Translations under genes and position numbers: made by a program
Notes under the pieces: model-generated
Database searches by the model: none
Seen by the model: the letters and a program-made list of their open reading frames with translations, nothing else
Told to the model about the DNA's origin: nothing
Shown here: positions 13,738-25,974 of the stretch, piece after piece
Layout: each line of letters begins with the position of its first letter
How positions within the stretch are numbered: position 1 is the stretch's first letter
NCBI GenBank assembly: GCA_028554795.2
Contig: CM068825.1
Coordinates: 97,519,451-97,583,450, forward strand
Source: Sinohyriopsis cumingii
Lineage: Eukaryota; Mollusca; Bivalvia; Unionida; Unionidae
Direction of reading: 5' to 3'
Length of the DNA: 64,000 nucleotides

Positions 13738-13975
13738 ACTGTGCAACAGGGGTGGTGTATGGAGATATAATGCTGTGCAACAGGGGTGGTGTATGGAGAT
13801 ATAATGTTGTGCAACTGGGGTGGTGTATGGAGATATAATGTTGTGCAACTGGGGTGGTGTATGGAGATATAATGTTGTGCAACAGGGGTGGTGTATGGAG
13901 ATATAATGTTGTGCAACAGGGGTAGTATATGAGATATAATGTTGTGCAACTGGGGTGATGTATGGAATTATATGC
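13738..13975. repeat. 34-bp minisatellite, about seven units
   Basis: The unit begins TGTGCAACAGGGGTGG and continues TGTATGGAGATATAATGT. Copies alternate between CAACAGGGG and CAACTGGGG. Because 34 is not a multiple of three and the unit lacks stops on the minus strand, all three minus frames stay open across it. Those open frames are artefacts, not genes. Confidence 0.9.
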
Positions 13976-14249
13976 AACACTGTGCACCTGATCACTCGCT
14001 TGTTGGACACCATTTTTTTTTTTTAAATAGCCTGATCAAGCATCTGAGGTTCCACTAAAGTTAGTCTGGTTCCCTGATCAATTCCACTGAATCTAATATG
14101 AAACCCGGATCCGATCAGACACACGTAAGTCAAGATCTAAATTTTAAAGCAAACAATCGTATTTCGATATTTTGTGCTTTCTTTCTGTAAGTCTGTATTT
14201 AAGGTTAATTTCCATAAGACTTGCAGCGAAATCGTAAGGGTTGGCAGGT

Positions 14250-14700
14250 CTGTAGATTACAGGACATCAGAGTAGCTTGGTAAGTATTACATAATTAAAT
14301 TTGTTGTATCCCAACCCCCAACCCACCAACTACATTCAATAGCAGTAATAATGTTACTACTGGATTGCTTAATTTACCAGTTTGGTACAGAAAACTATTG
14401 TACTTACCTTTACAGTATTAGTGTTCACAAATGTAAACTCAAAAAAAAGGGGTCATGCATTGGGCCACAACTATAGGGCCCAACATCAAAATCACTTTAC
14501 TCTGATAAAAGGCACAAGAAGGCAGTAAAAAACCACCTGATATCAGCTCTCGTATCATCATCCAAGGAGAGATTCAAATATGACCAAGATGTAGCAATAG
14601 CCCCAACTTCTGGGGCTTTAATTATGAGAAAATATAGGTCCATCTCGGCAAGTTACTGATAAGCGCTCTCGAAAATGACAAAATATTGACCACCAAATAC
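14250..14700 (+). repeat. Old dispersed repeat, copy B
   Basis: It shares an ordered set of short matches with the copies near 4 kb and 24 kb: a GTAAGTATTACATAATTAAA-like opening, a TTACTACTGGATTGCTTAAT-like block, then CAAGATGTAGCAATAGCCCC followed by GGGGCTTTAATTATGA. Identity is low, so the family is ancient; limits are approximate and the class is unknown. Confidence 0.4.
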
Positions 14701-15409
14701 CCAAGGGAACTCTTGAGAGACCATTCCAACCTTCACTTCTCCTTTTAGAGGAAGCCTAATAAAACCATAATGCCCTAACAGAGCCAAGAAGTCTATCTTG
14801 ATTATCTCCAGTATAGACATAAGACAATCAGAGATATAACAGATTAAGAATTTCAATATAAACAGGGGCTACTCAAAGAAAAATCGGGAAAAGAAACATT
14901 TCAAGCATAGCTGATGCATCTTTTATTATGTCAATATACACAATATTCTTAATGAATAAATTTTAGAGGAAATTATGATGTACATGCTACTAAATCCTTT
15001 GTACTTTACTGTGCATCTTTGCTTCAGAATGGTTTGTTTGTAACTGCTGTTGGTCTTAAGTTTAAGTCATTAAGTTGGCTGTATGTGTCTCCAATATTTA
15101 TTCAGTTTGATAAACTTCATTAAAACCTGTTTACTTGATATAACCTAGTTTCAAATCTTAACTAAAGGACACAGCAGTAAATTATAACTATCATGTACGA
15201 ATGTTTTATTGTGATAAAATGTTTTTTCTCTCCATGTTTTATGTGTATCCTTCTTTCATTTTATTTAAAGGGGTTTGGAAAAATAGCATGGAAATTACAT
15301 GGAAACTATGAAAATGTATTAACCAGAGTAACAAGCACTTTTAGAAAATATCATTTACTGAGAAAGAACATTGAAGTTGCTGCTTGCTGCATAACTGCAT
15401 GTAAATTTG

Positions 15410-15411
<2 letters not shown>

Positions 15412-15467
<56 letters not shown>
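15412..15467. repeat. (AT)n microsatellite
   Basis: About 27 AT dinucleotides in a row. The right-hand flank (GGGACATGTACCTGTAACTG) resembles the sequence beside the other AT array at 59.4 kb (GGGACCTGTTACTGATCCCT), so both arrays may belong to one dispersed element. Confidence 0.95.
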
Positions 15468-15468
<1 letters not shown>

Positions 15469-17816
15469 TAACAGGGACATGTACCTGTAACTGATCAACA
15501 GGGATGTATATTGTAGCAAGGAATTTTTTTTTACTGATGTACACTGTCATGGACAGCAGTAGGAGAATATTCAATAAATGTAAAAGCTCATTTTTGTCTA
15601 CATTGCACACATTTTTCTGTATGTATCCCAAAATCAGGCCTCTGATAAATATCAGAATAAATCTTACCTCTGTGAAGTTGGTACAGGTAACGGTATGAAA
15701 TTGAAAAACTAATCCATCTGGCTCCAGCTGAGCACCTCATTTTGATTCTGATGCATCTGTGTACACCAAGGAACGAGTTTGGGAGTGTGAATCAGGACTT
15801 CCCTAGGAACCACAATCTAGCCACCAAATGAGGAGGTGGTGATAAAGAACAGATCCCAGAGGAATATGAGCTGAAAGCAGGTCATTGTGCGGTCTTTATT
15901 CTACCAGAGACAAGATATGGAGAAGGCATACACGAGATCTCCCTAGAACTAAATCCACAGCCACATTCAGAGTTCCAAGCAGAAAACGTAAAAGCAAAAT
16001 GAACAAACTCTTGGCCATAAGACCTACTATGAGGGACAGAATCTGAGTATACACATTTGGTGGATTGCTAACCCTCCCTTAACTGGTGAGGAAATTCATC
16101 CCTACGTATGAAATCCTGAGAAGGGATGTATCAGACTTTTTCTAGGTTGCTGATGGTACCTAACTAAGTCACCAGCAGGATGGTGACCCATAAGACATCA
16201 AGTGGTCCACTTTAAGTCCCGTCACCCTGGTAAAGGATCTAGAGGCAGAAGTGAGGCTGAAAGGAAGAGATTGAAATTAAACTACCTACAGACCAAGACA
16301 GAACCAGAGATGAGGCAGAAAGATGGGCATGAGAAGATGCATGAACCCTTCAATTTTAGCAAAAAAGGAACAAAAAAAAACCAAAAACAAAAACAAACAA
16401 TGCAGGGGATGGAGAGAAAGACTGAACACCAAAAAGGATATAAGTATGGTTAGATTCTGTTGATGACTAAGGAATTGGAATGGAATAAAGTTCTTTTTAA
16501 TTCTAGGCCTCCAAGTACTTGGAGGCAAGAGTATTTAACTTGAACTTGGGATCTGGCATCTTGGGAAGGCAAAAGCAATGCATAAGTAACAGGAAAAATA
16601 TACTATTAAAACAGCAGCGATAAATCCTGGAATCAATCTAACACAAATTAGCCTAGACACTATTGGTGCCTATGGGTCCTTTCAACAAAGGCAAACACAT
16701 TGAGAAAATACAATCGCAAATACAATGAACCCAGAGGAAATGAAGTATGAAAATCCAAAACATTTTTGTTTGATTCTGTAAATAAGGCAAGGACTTGCAT
16801 ATTAAACCCAAGTCTAAGGCATTGCTGTAACACACGACCTGAATCTCAAGATCAAATGGAAGAAGCAAGCATGTTGCAGAATGAATCGTCTTGGCTTAAC
16901 AATAAATCAATGTATAAACAGTCAAAGGCTACTGAAAATAAAAGTAAAAGAATGAATCATTCTAACCAAAAATGTTCTACGACTTACCTTGACTCCAAAA
17001 TCTAAGGTACAAGAGTGATCATCATTCAATAAATCGTCTCAATAATGATTCATTCCAAGAAAATTCATCAAGGGGTTTGGGAAATGTAAGCAAGAAAGGT
17101 GAAAAAACCAAAACCTTAAAACCAATTTTCCATAACAGTGACCATAACCCCCGAGGTCAAACAGGCAAGCCTGCATATCTATCTTTGAATTAACAGTCTC
17201 AGCTTTGTAATTATATTAGACTGAGAAGAAAAAAAATCCATCAACGCATTTACAGCATATAAGCAATTGAAATTTAACGAAGTTATTATCTTAGCTTCAG
17301 AATGACACAACCCAAATATAGACCAAATCCAAGGCGATGGGGTAATATAAGCATGAAAAATCATGAACCAAAACATCAACTCACAATTTCTATGACTAAC
17401 TTTTACCTCAAGGTAAAAAGGGCAAGCAATGTGTTAGAACGAATCATTTTGAATGTTTCATGCAAAGTCTCATTAAGTTTAGGAAATATAAACATTTTTA
17501 ATGAAACCTCAACCAACTGTTGACAATGGTAGAAAAAAATTAAATACCTCTTACTTCCCCCACTTTTTGCTCTGCAAAAATATATTCCTATTTTTATGAA
17601 ACTACAAATTTATTTGAAATGCCTGAAAAACCTTGATGGAGTCAACTGTACATACACACACACATTCTCTCTCACTTGCTCTCAATCTCCCATAAAGAAA
17701 ACTAATTTCAGTTGCAGGATATTGCAAAGGACAGCAGGTTTTGCCTAGGTTCACGAGCATCTAATTAAGGAGATGAAAACTTTGGTGACAGGACATCATT
17801 ATGGTAACCAACTTAC

Positions 17817-17874
17817 TGATTTTTCCCTCTGCCACTTTCCTGCAAGCCATCAGCTTTCTGGTGGATGTCGAACA
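17817..17874 (-). CDS. ADSS: Adenylosuccinate synthetase, coding exon 4
   Basis: This 58-bp exon follows TTTTCAG and precedes GTAAGT on the minus strand. It finishes a Val codon (residue 130), reads FDIHQKADGLQESGRGKN (residues 131-148), and ends with two bases of a His codon completed by exon 5. In vertebrate enzymes the equivalent stretch is a VFDFHQ-type run, a short Gln/Glu-rich linker and GKN before the GTTK motif. Here the linker is several residues shorter than in mammals. Phases agree on both sides (1 in, 2 out). Confidence 0.92.
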
Positions 17875-18059
17875 CTGAAAAATAATGTCTGGATTACATC
17901 TTATGCCTACATACATCAGAGCTCTCTGTAGGGCTTCAAGAATCAGTCTTCAGACACCTTTCTTGGATAAATTTATTTGGTGAAGATATATGCCCAAAAT
18001 GCAGCCGAAAATAAGCGAGGTCAAGTCCAAAGAATTAACAAAATTGGTAAACAAGAGGC

Positions 18060-21000
18060 CCCCTAAGGGGCCAGAAGCCATCTTCAAGAAATAAGAGCCA
18101 TAAAAAACACATTCAAGATGATCATTGTTTTGGCCATACTGTACACTAAATTGGTACCATTTTCGTTTACTACCAACTCAACATCTCAAGAAGTTCTCTG
18201 TTGAAACCCTATGTCAACTTGACTAAGTTCAGGATCAGTGGCAAATATTTCAATCTGGCTGCTAGATATCATAAAAAGTCTGTCAGTGAAAACCCCTTAT
18301 TGATCTGACCATCCATTTAGGAAGAGTAGAATTAACAAGACTTTCCAGATGACCACTGGCAGCCACATTATACATCGAATTAGCACCATTTTCATTCTGA
18401 ACCATCTAGACTGTACAAGATATCCACAAGTGATGACACTGTGTCAATATGACTTTTCACCTGAGCAGCAATAACAAGATTTTAAAGATGGCTACAACAG
18501 TGGCCATACTGGATGTCAGACTGGCACCATTTTCATTTAGCACAATATAATCAAAAGCCTTTTAGTGTTGATATGACCATTCATTCAGAATGAGTAGTTA
18601 TTAACTCCTTGGCAGCCATACTGGATTTCAAATCTGCACCATTTTCATTCTGGACCATCATAAGAAGTCTTTTAGTGACAACCCCATGCTGACATGACCA
18701 AACATTCAGAGGAGTAGCCATAAAAAGATCTTCAAGATGGTCACCTTGGTGCCAATTTTCACTCAGGACCAAATGGATGTTAGAAGCCTTTGTGATTAGT
18801 AGCAATAAAGAAGATTTTTAAGCTGGCCTCCCCGTTGGCATTAATGAATGTCCAAGATTAACCATTTTCATTTAAGACCAAGCAGACATCACAAGTAGTC
18901 TCATGGGTAAATACGACTTTCCAGTTTTGCTCATCCTGCACACTAGATTGGCACCATTTTCATCAAAGACCAATTAGACATCACAAGTCTTTCAGTAAAA
19001 ACCAGCGGCTGATACAACCTTTCAATCAGGACACAAGATTTTCAAGATGGCTGGAGTGGCAACCATAATGGTTGTCTGAGTGGCACCATTTTCATTTTGA
19101 AAAACTAGATTACAGGATAAGTGTGTGTGTAAAGTTTCACTGCAATGCTCTAAGTAGTTCAAGATAAGTAGCAAAAACAAACTTGTGCTAACAGATGAAA
19201 AAGATGGACAAAAAAATCCCATTCCATATATTCTTCTGGTCTATGACCAATAGAACTAAAAGCTGCTGGTCACAAGATAATCTGATCAGATCATTTAAAT
19301 ATGCATGCCTACAAATTAACAGTTTTCAAGTCTACTGCAAGAAGTTCAACAATTTATTTTGAAAAAGGAAATGTTTTAGTGGCATGCAGATCTAAGTGGA
19401 TGATCTACAGGTATACAAAGATCTGATGGCACATACAGATTCTACATAAATGTAAATATTGTGCCCAACAAAACATGCACTGCTCCAGAAATGGGGTGGT
19501 CACATGGTATACAATCTAACCTTGCAAAATGCATTTTTAATAAACACATGTACAATGATCCAACCTATAAAACTACACTGCACAATAAATCACAATCCAA
19601 CAATGTTGTTAATGATTCTCAGCTTTAATTTTTGTCCATAACTATGACCCCTATTGATCATATTTGGGTCTTTAGGTATTGTACCACAAGATTCACGTAG
19701 GATCGATACATGTACAAACATATCTACATCCAGCTTTGCAGGAGTAAAGAATGGAGAGGACCAAATAAAGATTTCCTCTTGCAAGCAATGGCGCATGGAA
19801 AAAGTAAATTTTGAAAAAAGAGAGTCCAGGATCAGAAAGTAAAGCTCCTAGAAGCAGGCTAAGCTCTTTGATAAATTTTACCTCTACCAAATAAATTAAA
19901 TGTATTACGGCACTGTAGTTGGCAATGGAGATAACAGCCTACAATGTATATCACCCTGCATGCAGACAAAATTACGATGGTCAAAATGTGTGCAACAAAC
20001 ACTAGTTACAATCCAATCCACTGGACATTTCACATCTGAAAGCCATTTCAACATAGTCTAATATATGCATGCTTCCAATTTTATCTGCTGATGCTCTACT
20101 GGCTCAAAACAATTGCCAACAATTCAAGAAAAGACCATTTCTTCCATTTAACTACAGAGTGTTGTAAGTATATATGATATTCTTCAATGATAAAGAGTTT
20201 CAAATTAGTTGCTGTGATTTCCATATTGGACATCAGATTGGCACCATTTTTATCGGTGACCAAGTGGATATATCAGAAGTCCTTTAGTGAAAATCCAGGT
20301 CAATATGACCATCCAATGTGGGGGATGGGGTGGTGACAACAAGATTCTCAAGACAGCTGTCTTGGCATTCACACCTGATGTGCAACTGGCAGCATTTTCC
20401 TGAGGACCATGCAATTATTGTAAGATGTCTATTGGTGAAAACCCCAATGTTGATATGGTTTTCAGTTTTTTTTGAGGAGATAATATATTTATGAGGATCA
20501 CCATGGTGGACATACTGAGGGTCAGTTGATGTTGTTTTCACCTGGAACCAACTAGTCACTATTAAGAACTCTTCTGATGAAAATCCCACGTCAAAATGAC
20601 TTATAAGTAGAAAAATTCATATCAAGATTTTCGAGTAATATTGGACATCAGATTGGTGCCATTTTCATTTAGATCCATTAAAAGACATTTCAAGTCTGAA
20701 GTGAAAATCACATGCTAATATGACAATGTTGTTGGATTAACACTAAGATTTTCAAGATGGCTGCTGTGAGGGCCACCCAGGATAGCAGGTTGGCATTATT
20801 TCAACTTGGGACCAATTAGACATCATAAAAATGTCGGCATCATCAGCCATCTAGGATAAGCAGCCATTACATTTTCAAGATGCTATTGTCTTGAAGGTCA
20901 CATCAACACCATTTTCATTTACAACATAGCTGACATTTGTGTGGCACCAATTTCATTAGACATTGAAAGTCTTTTAGCAAAAACCCATCTTGATATCAAC

Positions 21001-21130
21001 ATGTATTCAGAAAGAGTAGCAGTAATATTTTAAAGATAGTCAATGAGGCAGTCATATTTTATGTCCAAGCATTATCATTTTCATTTCGGACCAACCAGAT
21101 TATAGGATGAATGTGTGAATAAAATATTAT
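18060..21130. repeat. Degenerate satellite in ADSS intron 3
   Basis: A phrase close to TTTTCAAGATGGC, then GGCACCATTTTCATT, then GGACCAATTAGACATCA, then AAGTCTTTTAGTGAAAACCC recurs about fifteen times. Spacing is mostly 95-140 bp. There are two blocks (about 18.06-19.2 and 20.2-21.13 kb) separated by roughly 1 kb of unrelated sequence. Units are strongly diverged, so this is an old array. No coding potential follows from the pattern. Confidence 0.7.
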
Positions 21131-23426
21131 GGAAATGAATCAATTTCATGATTTTTTTTAATACTCCTCATGCTTTGCAGTGGAGGACTTGATCCTCTCT
21201 ACTTTCACTCTGTGCTACCACTCAACAGTTGTGGGATAAAAACACATTACACGTATATCTGACTTATCGAGGCATTCATAGTCATCATCAAAACTCAAGA
21301 AAGTGCTGAACAAAATATACAGACAGTATCCATTTTGGAGGAAAATCCAACCCAATTACTTAAAATTGGAGATTACAAATAGATCTTAAATATCAACCAA
21401 GTGATGTGACATAATGGTCGTTTACCTCAATGCCTGAAGTGCCTAATGGTGGCACTAATAAAACCAACTTAACATGGCTGATGTTTACAGTAGGTGCTCA
21501 AACATGCTTCAATGCAGATGGTGCCAAGGCATCCAAAATGTCTGTATGTGAATCAGAGACATACACTAACACTTCCATGAGAATGGGGTAGAGGCATCCA
21601 AAAGTGCTTACATGAAGTAAATGGTTTAAAAACAAACAAAAAGTATGGCAATATAAAATTGTTGTTGTTATTGTAGGGTTTAATGCCATTTTTCAGCACA
21701 AGAGAAGCTATACAGTATAAATAGCTGAGGAAGAACCCAAGAAAACCCATGAGAAGCTAGTGGCAAGCTTTCCCACGTACCCACAGGCAATATAAAACAT
21801 TAGTTTAAATTGAAGAAAAATAATAAATCTTAATAATTGCTATCTGAGACTTGCATATATTATAATTAACTGAATCACCTTTTTTTAGCATAAAAAAGGA
21901 AGCAAAATTGCTCCAGAAAGTGTTAACGATTTTGGTAAATTGTGCTTCAATCCTTCTATCTTTTGTTTTTAGCCTGCTTGCTGGACCATAAACAATAAAC
22001 CATGCCCTTTTTATTGACATCGTGTCCACCCTGCAGTGGTCATTAGATAATACAGAGAAAGTGTGGTGTGCAGAGCTATTCTTTACAAGAAGCCACGGCA
22101 ACTGTCATAATGCATGAAGAGCTGGTGGAGCCTTTTAATCCTCCTCACCCCTACTGCAAAGCATGGGAAAAATTGCTCAACTGTACTGTAAGCAATCTGC
22201 TACAAATATTTTCACAGTATTCAAAGAATACAGAAAACATGCCCATCAACCTGACTACATCGCTGGGTTTTACTTAAATAATACTGCTGCACTTGTAATG
22301 CATCTAAATCACACTTCAGGACACTGCTAGTCGAAGGGTCCAAGAACTTCAGCTAAACACGAGACAAAAATGTCAACTTATCAAGTTACAAAACTGCTGT
22401 GAATGTTACCCGAAAAATCAGGTAAAAGTTATCACAGCTTATTTCAGCAGGAAAACTATGTTAGTGAACTAGATTTGTTTGAATGATGTAGTGCTCCCCA
22501 ATGATACAACTTTGAAAGTAATGGTCTGAAAATAATAAATGCAAACACAGAAGAGTTTCCTAAAACAGACGTTAGTGACTTACATTTTATGAAAACAGGA
22601 TCATGAAACAGGTCACAGTGACCTACATTTTATTAAGTCTAGTACTCCTCATGATGCATCTATATATCTAGATGCACAACTTCTAGTAACATCTTCTAAA
22701 AAACTGAGCCAAGTGCGAAGCAAAGCAGATCAAAGGAACAAAACTAGTCCTCAGTTAATAAGTTTATTTGTAGGATGTAATATGTGTAATGACATGTAGA
22801 CATGTCAGATGCAATGACCTCTACAGAGATCAATGGAACATGAACTGAAAATTATTGTGCTCTTCAAGACACATCCAGCCGTTTGGAGTAAAGAACAGAT
22901 ATCCTCAAAAGACGGGATGCAGTCGCCGTGTTCTCAAGACTTCCTATTCCTTGATTTGTGACTATTATTTTTACTACTGTTTATGTATAGCATCAGTATA
23001 TAGTTCTAGTATAGTATATTTATATGCTTACTATCTTTGACATGCATTTTATTTTTCTTTCTTCCAGAGACATCTTCTATTGTATAAGCATGAAAAGGAA
23101 ACCTCGTTGAGAAGATTCAAGACTACTTACCTATACTTACCAATTAAATAATGACACGGTTACATTGTAGATGTTTTTGGGAAGGACTCCAAGATCCATC
23201 TCAAAGAACAATTTATATTTACTTAAACTGTTACAGGTCACATGTTAAAACTTTTATTCACACGATACTTTTTTTGTTATTGTTTATATTTCCAAATGAA
23301 TTCTTAAAAAATCCACCAAAGAAAAAGAAATATTCCTAAATGAGAGTGTTAAGTAATAGGAACATTCTCTCTACAGTCTGGTGTTCAGTATACATTATTT
23401 AGACATTAACTTCAATGCATACTAAC
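21131..23426 (-). other. Rest of ADSS intron 3, no gene seen
   Basis: AT-rich single-copy-looking sequence. Short open frames occur but none has a recognisable domain or plausible splice frame. A stretch near 22.0 kb superficially echoes the enzyme's KKG...SSK motif but lacks GIGP and a donor site. Confidence 0.5.
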
Positions 23427-23540
23427 CAATGTGAGCTCTGTTTGAAATCAGCAGCCTGGTTGGGCAGACACATAAGCCTTTCACTTCGTTTTGCTCTATC
23501 TCCTCAAACAGCTGTTTCAGGTGAATTACGCAACCATTTC
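23427..23540 (-). CDS. ADSS: Adenylosuccinate synthetase, coding exon 3
   Basis: This 114-bp exon follows ATTTACAG and precedes GTTAGT on the minus strand. It completes Gly92 split from exon 2 and encodes residues 93-129: [18 protein letters not shown], then VKGLC, then [10 protein letters not shown]. The family pattern here is NGVVIHLP-LFEE, a variable helix, and RLIISDRAHI, so the exon is clearly orthologous. It is however the least conserved piece: the usual Pro after HL is Lys, the Trp-Glu-Lys before RL is missing, and Asp before RAH is Asn. Entry and exit phases are both 1, fitting exons 2 and 4. Confidence 0.92.
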
Positions 23541-23769
23541 CTGTAAATATACATGCAGGTAAACGTGATGTGTGTGGGTGTGTGCAGTACTTAACTGCTA
23601 GTATTGCATTGCTTTCATATCTTGGGATGCCAAGTCACCAGTCCAAACTAATATTCCCCTCCTTCAATTCAAGGTCCAGAATTAAAAAGAATATGATTCC
23701 AGACTGATTCCATAATTATATCCAACATATGGAACAACCAACCTTTGTTTTCATTTTGACCAAGTCTAC

Positions 23770-24970
23770 CGGACACCAGAATGGGATGGGAGGAGCAGGT
23801 AAGTATTGTACAATTAAAATGTTTTATCGCACAAAAACTGCATTTTAAAAGCAGCAATATATTATCTGCTACTATTGCTTTGCTGAATTTACCAGTCAGG
23901 AGGGCGGCTGACTGCTTCAAGAAAACTGGTGTGAGAAATATATGCACTTCCCCTTACATTAGATATGTCAACTGCAAACTGGTAAATGGCTACCTGACAC
24001 AGGTTGTGCAGCTGCATTAGGACCCAATAAATACATAACTTTGCTCTGGTGTGCCAAAACTGAAGATAAATTATGAAAAGGTAGTGCAACACCATCCAAA
24101 AGCTGCTCTAATGAAGTCACCCAATGAAGAGAGATTAATGTAGACGTAAGATGCAGCAACAGCCTTAACAACACAGGCTTAACACATTAACCCCTGGAGG
24201 TTTTTGTAGTTTTCACCTGAAATTTGAGTAGGAAACACATTTTGAAAGCTATTTCTGAAAAGATCCAAAAACATCAACTTCCAGGTGATCATCCAATAAC
24301 ATACTGCCTAGGTGTGTTAGAAACATTGCTTTTCATCGGCTATTTGGCTCACACATGAGCAGAAGGGTAAAAGTTGGATTTTTTTTTTTGTTGTTAAACG
24401 GAGCCATTATTTTTGTATTTTTGTAAAGGTATATCTGTCCATTTGCAGTTCATACCAGTTTGCCTTAGATCTGAGACAAAAAAGTCTAAAATTCTGACAC
24501 AAAATTGGATTCCGAAAACGGGTGAATTTTGGGTAGAAAACAATCGGGTCCAAAAAATAAGGTTTTCCCCTCTGTATTTTGTAGTGCAACTAGAAATTCC
24601 AGTTTATCTGGTATCATTGTAGAGCTACATCTGTCTACCTTTCTATAATACCACCCACTTTAGTGTATCATGCATGACCATGACGCTACAGAGCTCAGCA
24701 GTAGGCCACTACCTCCTGCCATGTTAACTCGTCACCAGGGGTTAATGTGTTAATGTTCATGAAAGAAGGTCACCCTTTGAGGGGCTGACAAGCTCTCTAG
24801 ATAGCGAGGATAATCAACCTGGAATGGAAGCTCCCAAAATACACAAGGAGAAAGAGATGAATCTGGCGTTCCACCTACTATTAGAGGAAGCAATTATTAT
24901 TATTATTATTATTATAAGACTAGAACAAATCAGTATATTTGAGCATTCTGTCCCAAATTACAGGAACAAG
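23770..24970 (+). repeat. Old dispersed repeat, copy C (with MITE inside)
   Basis: It begins GTAAGTATTGTACAATTAAA and contains ATTATCTGCTACTATTGC and AAGATGCAGCAACAGCC. It is interrupted by the piggyBac-type MITE at 24183-24749 and resumes with GGCTGACAAGCTC. The same ordered landmarks occur near 4 kb and 14.3 kb. It is the longest copy of the three and ends in a short ATT microsatellite near 24.9 kb. Confidence 0.45.
24183..24749 (+). mobile_element. piggyBac-type MITE, copy 2
   Basis: A 567-bp copy of the element at 1518-2131, flanked by TTAA at 24179-24182 and 24750-24753. It has the same CACATTAACCCCT / AGGGGTTAATGTG ends and about 50 bp fewer internal bases. It sits inside the old dispersed repeat, so it arrived later. 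Confidence 0.85.
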
Positions 24971-25559
24971 CCTACTGAGGACTTAAATTTTCTATCAGTG
25001 CAATTAGTTGGCTTGGTAATATGATGATAATAGCCAATGTGTACATCACAAGCTGCAAATTGTGTCGTTTAAAGCTAAATGCTGAATGTTTTATGAAAGT
25101 GTTAGAAGTAATAGAAGGATCAAAGGTGGTAACATCTTTCAAGACTTTTAATATAAACTGCCTGACCTTTGGCGGAGGCAAGATGAAAAGGAGAGGTCAA
25201 CAAAAAAATGATTTTGGCTGAAACGTTTGAGTTGGTATTTATTTTTTTGTAGTGTTCAATTGTTATTGCAATGTTTCAAAATTTTTTAAACGAATATTAA
25301 AGGGAAGTTGATGATGTTTTAGATCAATTAATGTCAAAATTGCTTTGAAACATAAGCTGGTTAATAAATATTAAACTTTTTGCAGACTTGGTGTGTTTTG
25401 TTATTGCCACATTGTAATGACATACCTGCCATATTCCAGTCAGTTTTAGGGGTCAAAGCATGTGATCACTTTTCATATAAACCCATGGATATGCAGCTAA
25501 ATTAATAGCCATGATCATAGGTAGTAAACTGAGAAAAATTATTTCAAATTAATGATAAA

Positions 25560-25973
25560 AGGAAAGGATATACAACAGTGTGAAAATGAAAAACTACTTG
25601 GCATTATGATAGACTCTAGCTGGAAAATACAAGCTGATACAAGGTCATAAATAAGTTAATTCACTGCTTTATCTCTTGAACAGAATAAAATCTTATCTCC
25701 CTCAAGAACTGAGGAAGATGTTATACAGTGCATATATCATGCCACACCTAAAATAATGTTGTTCTATCTGGGTAAGAGTGGTATAGAAAATCAGGAAAGA
25801 TTACAGAAATTTCAAAAAAGAGCAGCTAGAGCTGTTCTTGATTCTGATTTAGATACACCAACAACAAATCTTTTTAAAACCCTATAGTGGCATCCATTTC
25901 AGCAGAGAACTCAATTTCAGAAGGGTTTATTAGTCTATAAATCCTTACATGGTTTCACTACTGATTATTTTTA
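25560..25973 (+). pseudogene. LINE reverse transcriptase 3' remnant, part 1
   Basis: Broken frames on the plus strand give the carboxyl-terminal part of a non-LTR retrotransposon polymerase: NEKLLGIMIDSSWKIQ, then SYLPQELRKMLYSAYIMPHL, then QERLQKFQKRAARAVLDSD, then WHPFQQRTQFQKGLLVYKSL. These match the typical region after the catalytic domain in Jockey/CR1-like LINEs. Several stops and frameshifts make it dead, and 5' truncation is normal for such copies. It is cut at a TTAA by the piggyBac relic and continues at 26786. Confidence 0.75.
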
Positions 25974-25974
25974 A

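Larger units (their letters stand above)
10574..17816 (-). other. ADSS intron 4 (about 7.2 kb)
   Basis: No other gene was seen. Content recognised: an A-homopolymer near 11.12 kb, a reverse-orientation SINE, a 34-bp minisatellite, copy B of the old dispersed repeat (14.25-14.70 kb) and an AT dinucleotide array. The stretches 11.2-12.9 kb and 16.5-17.8 kb are AT-rich with no supportable feature. Confidence 0.6.

Noticed and set aside
13525-14013. 162-codon minus-strand open frame with His/Thr/Pro-rich repeats
   Set aside because: Generated by the 34-bp minisatellite, which is open in all three minus frames.
15193-15471. 92-codon frame ending in an Ile-Tyr repeat
   Set aside because: The tail is a translated AT microsatellite and the start has no recognisable domain.
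21960-22025. Possible ADSS exon with KKG...SSK
   Set aside because: The invariant GIGP motif is missing, no donor follows, and the true exon with GTTKRGIGPAY was found at 10528-10573.
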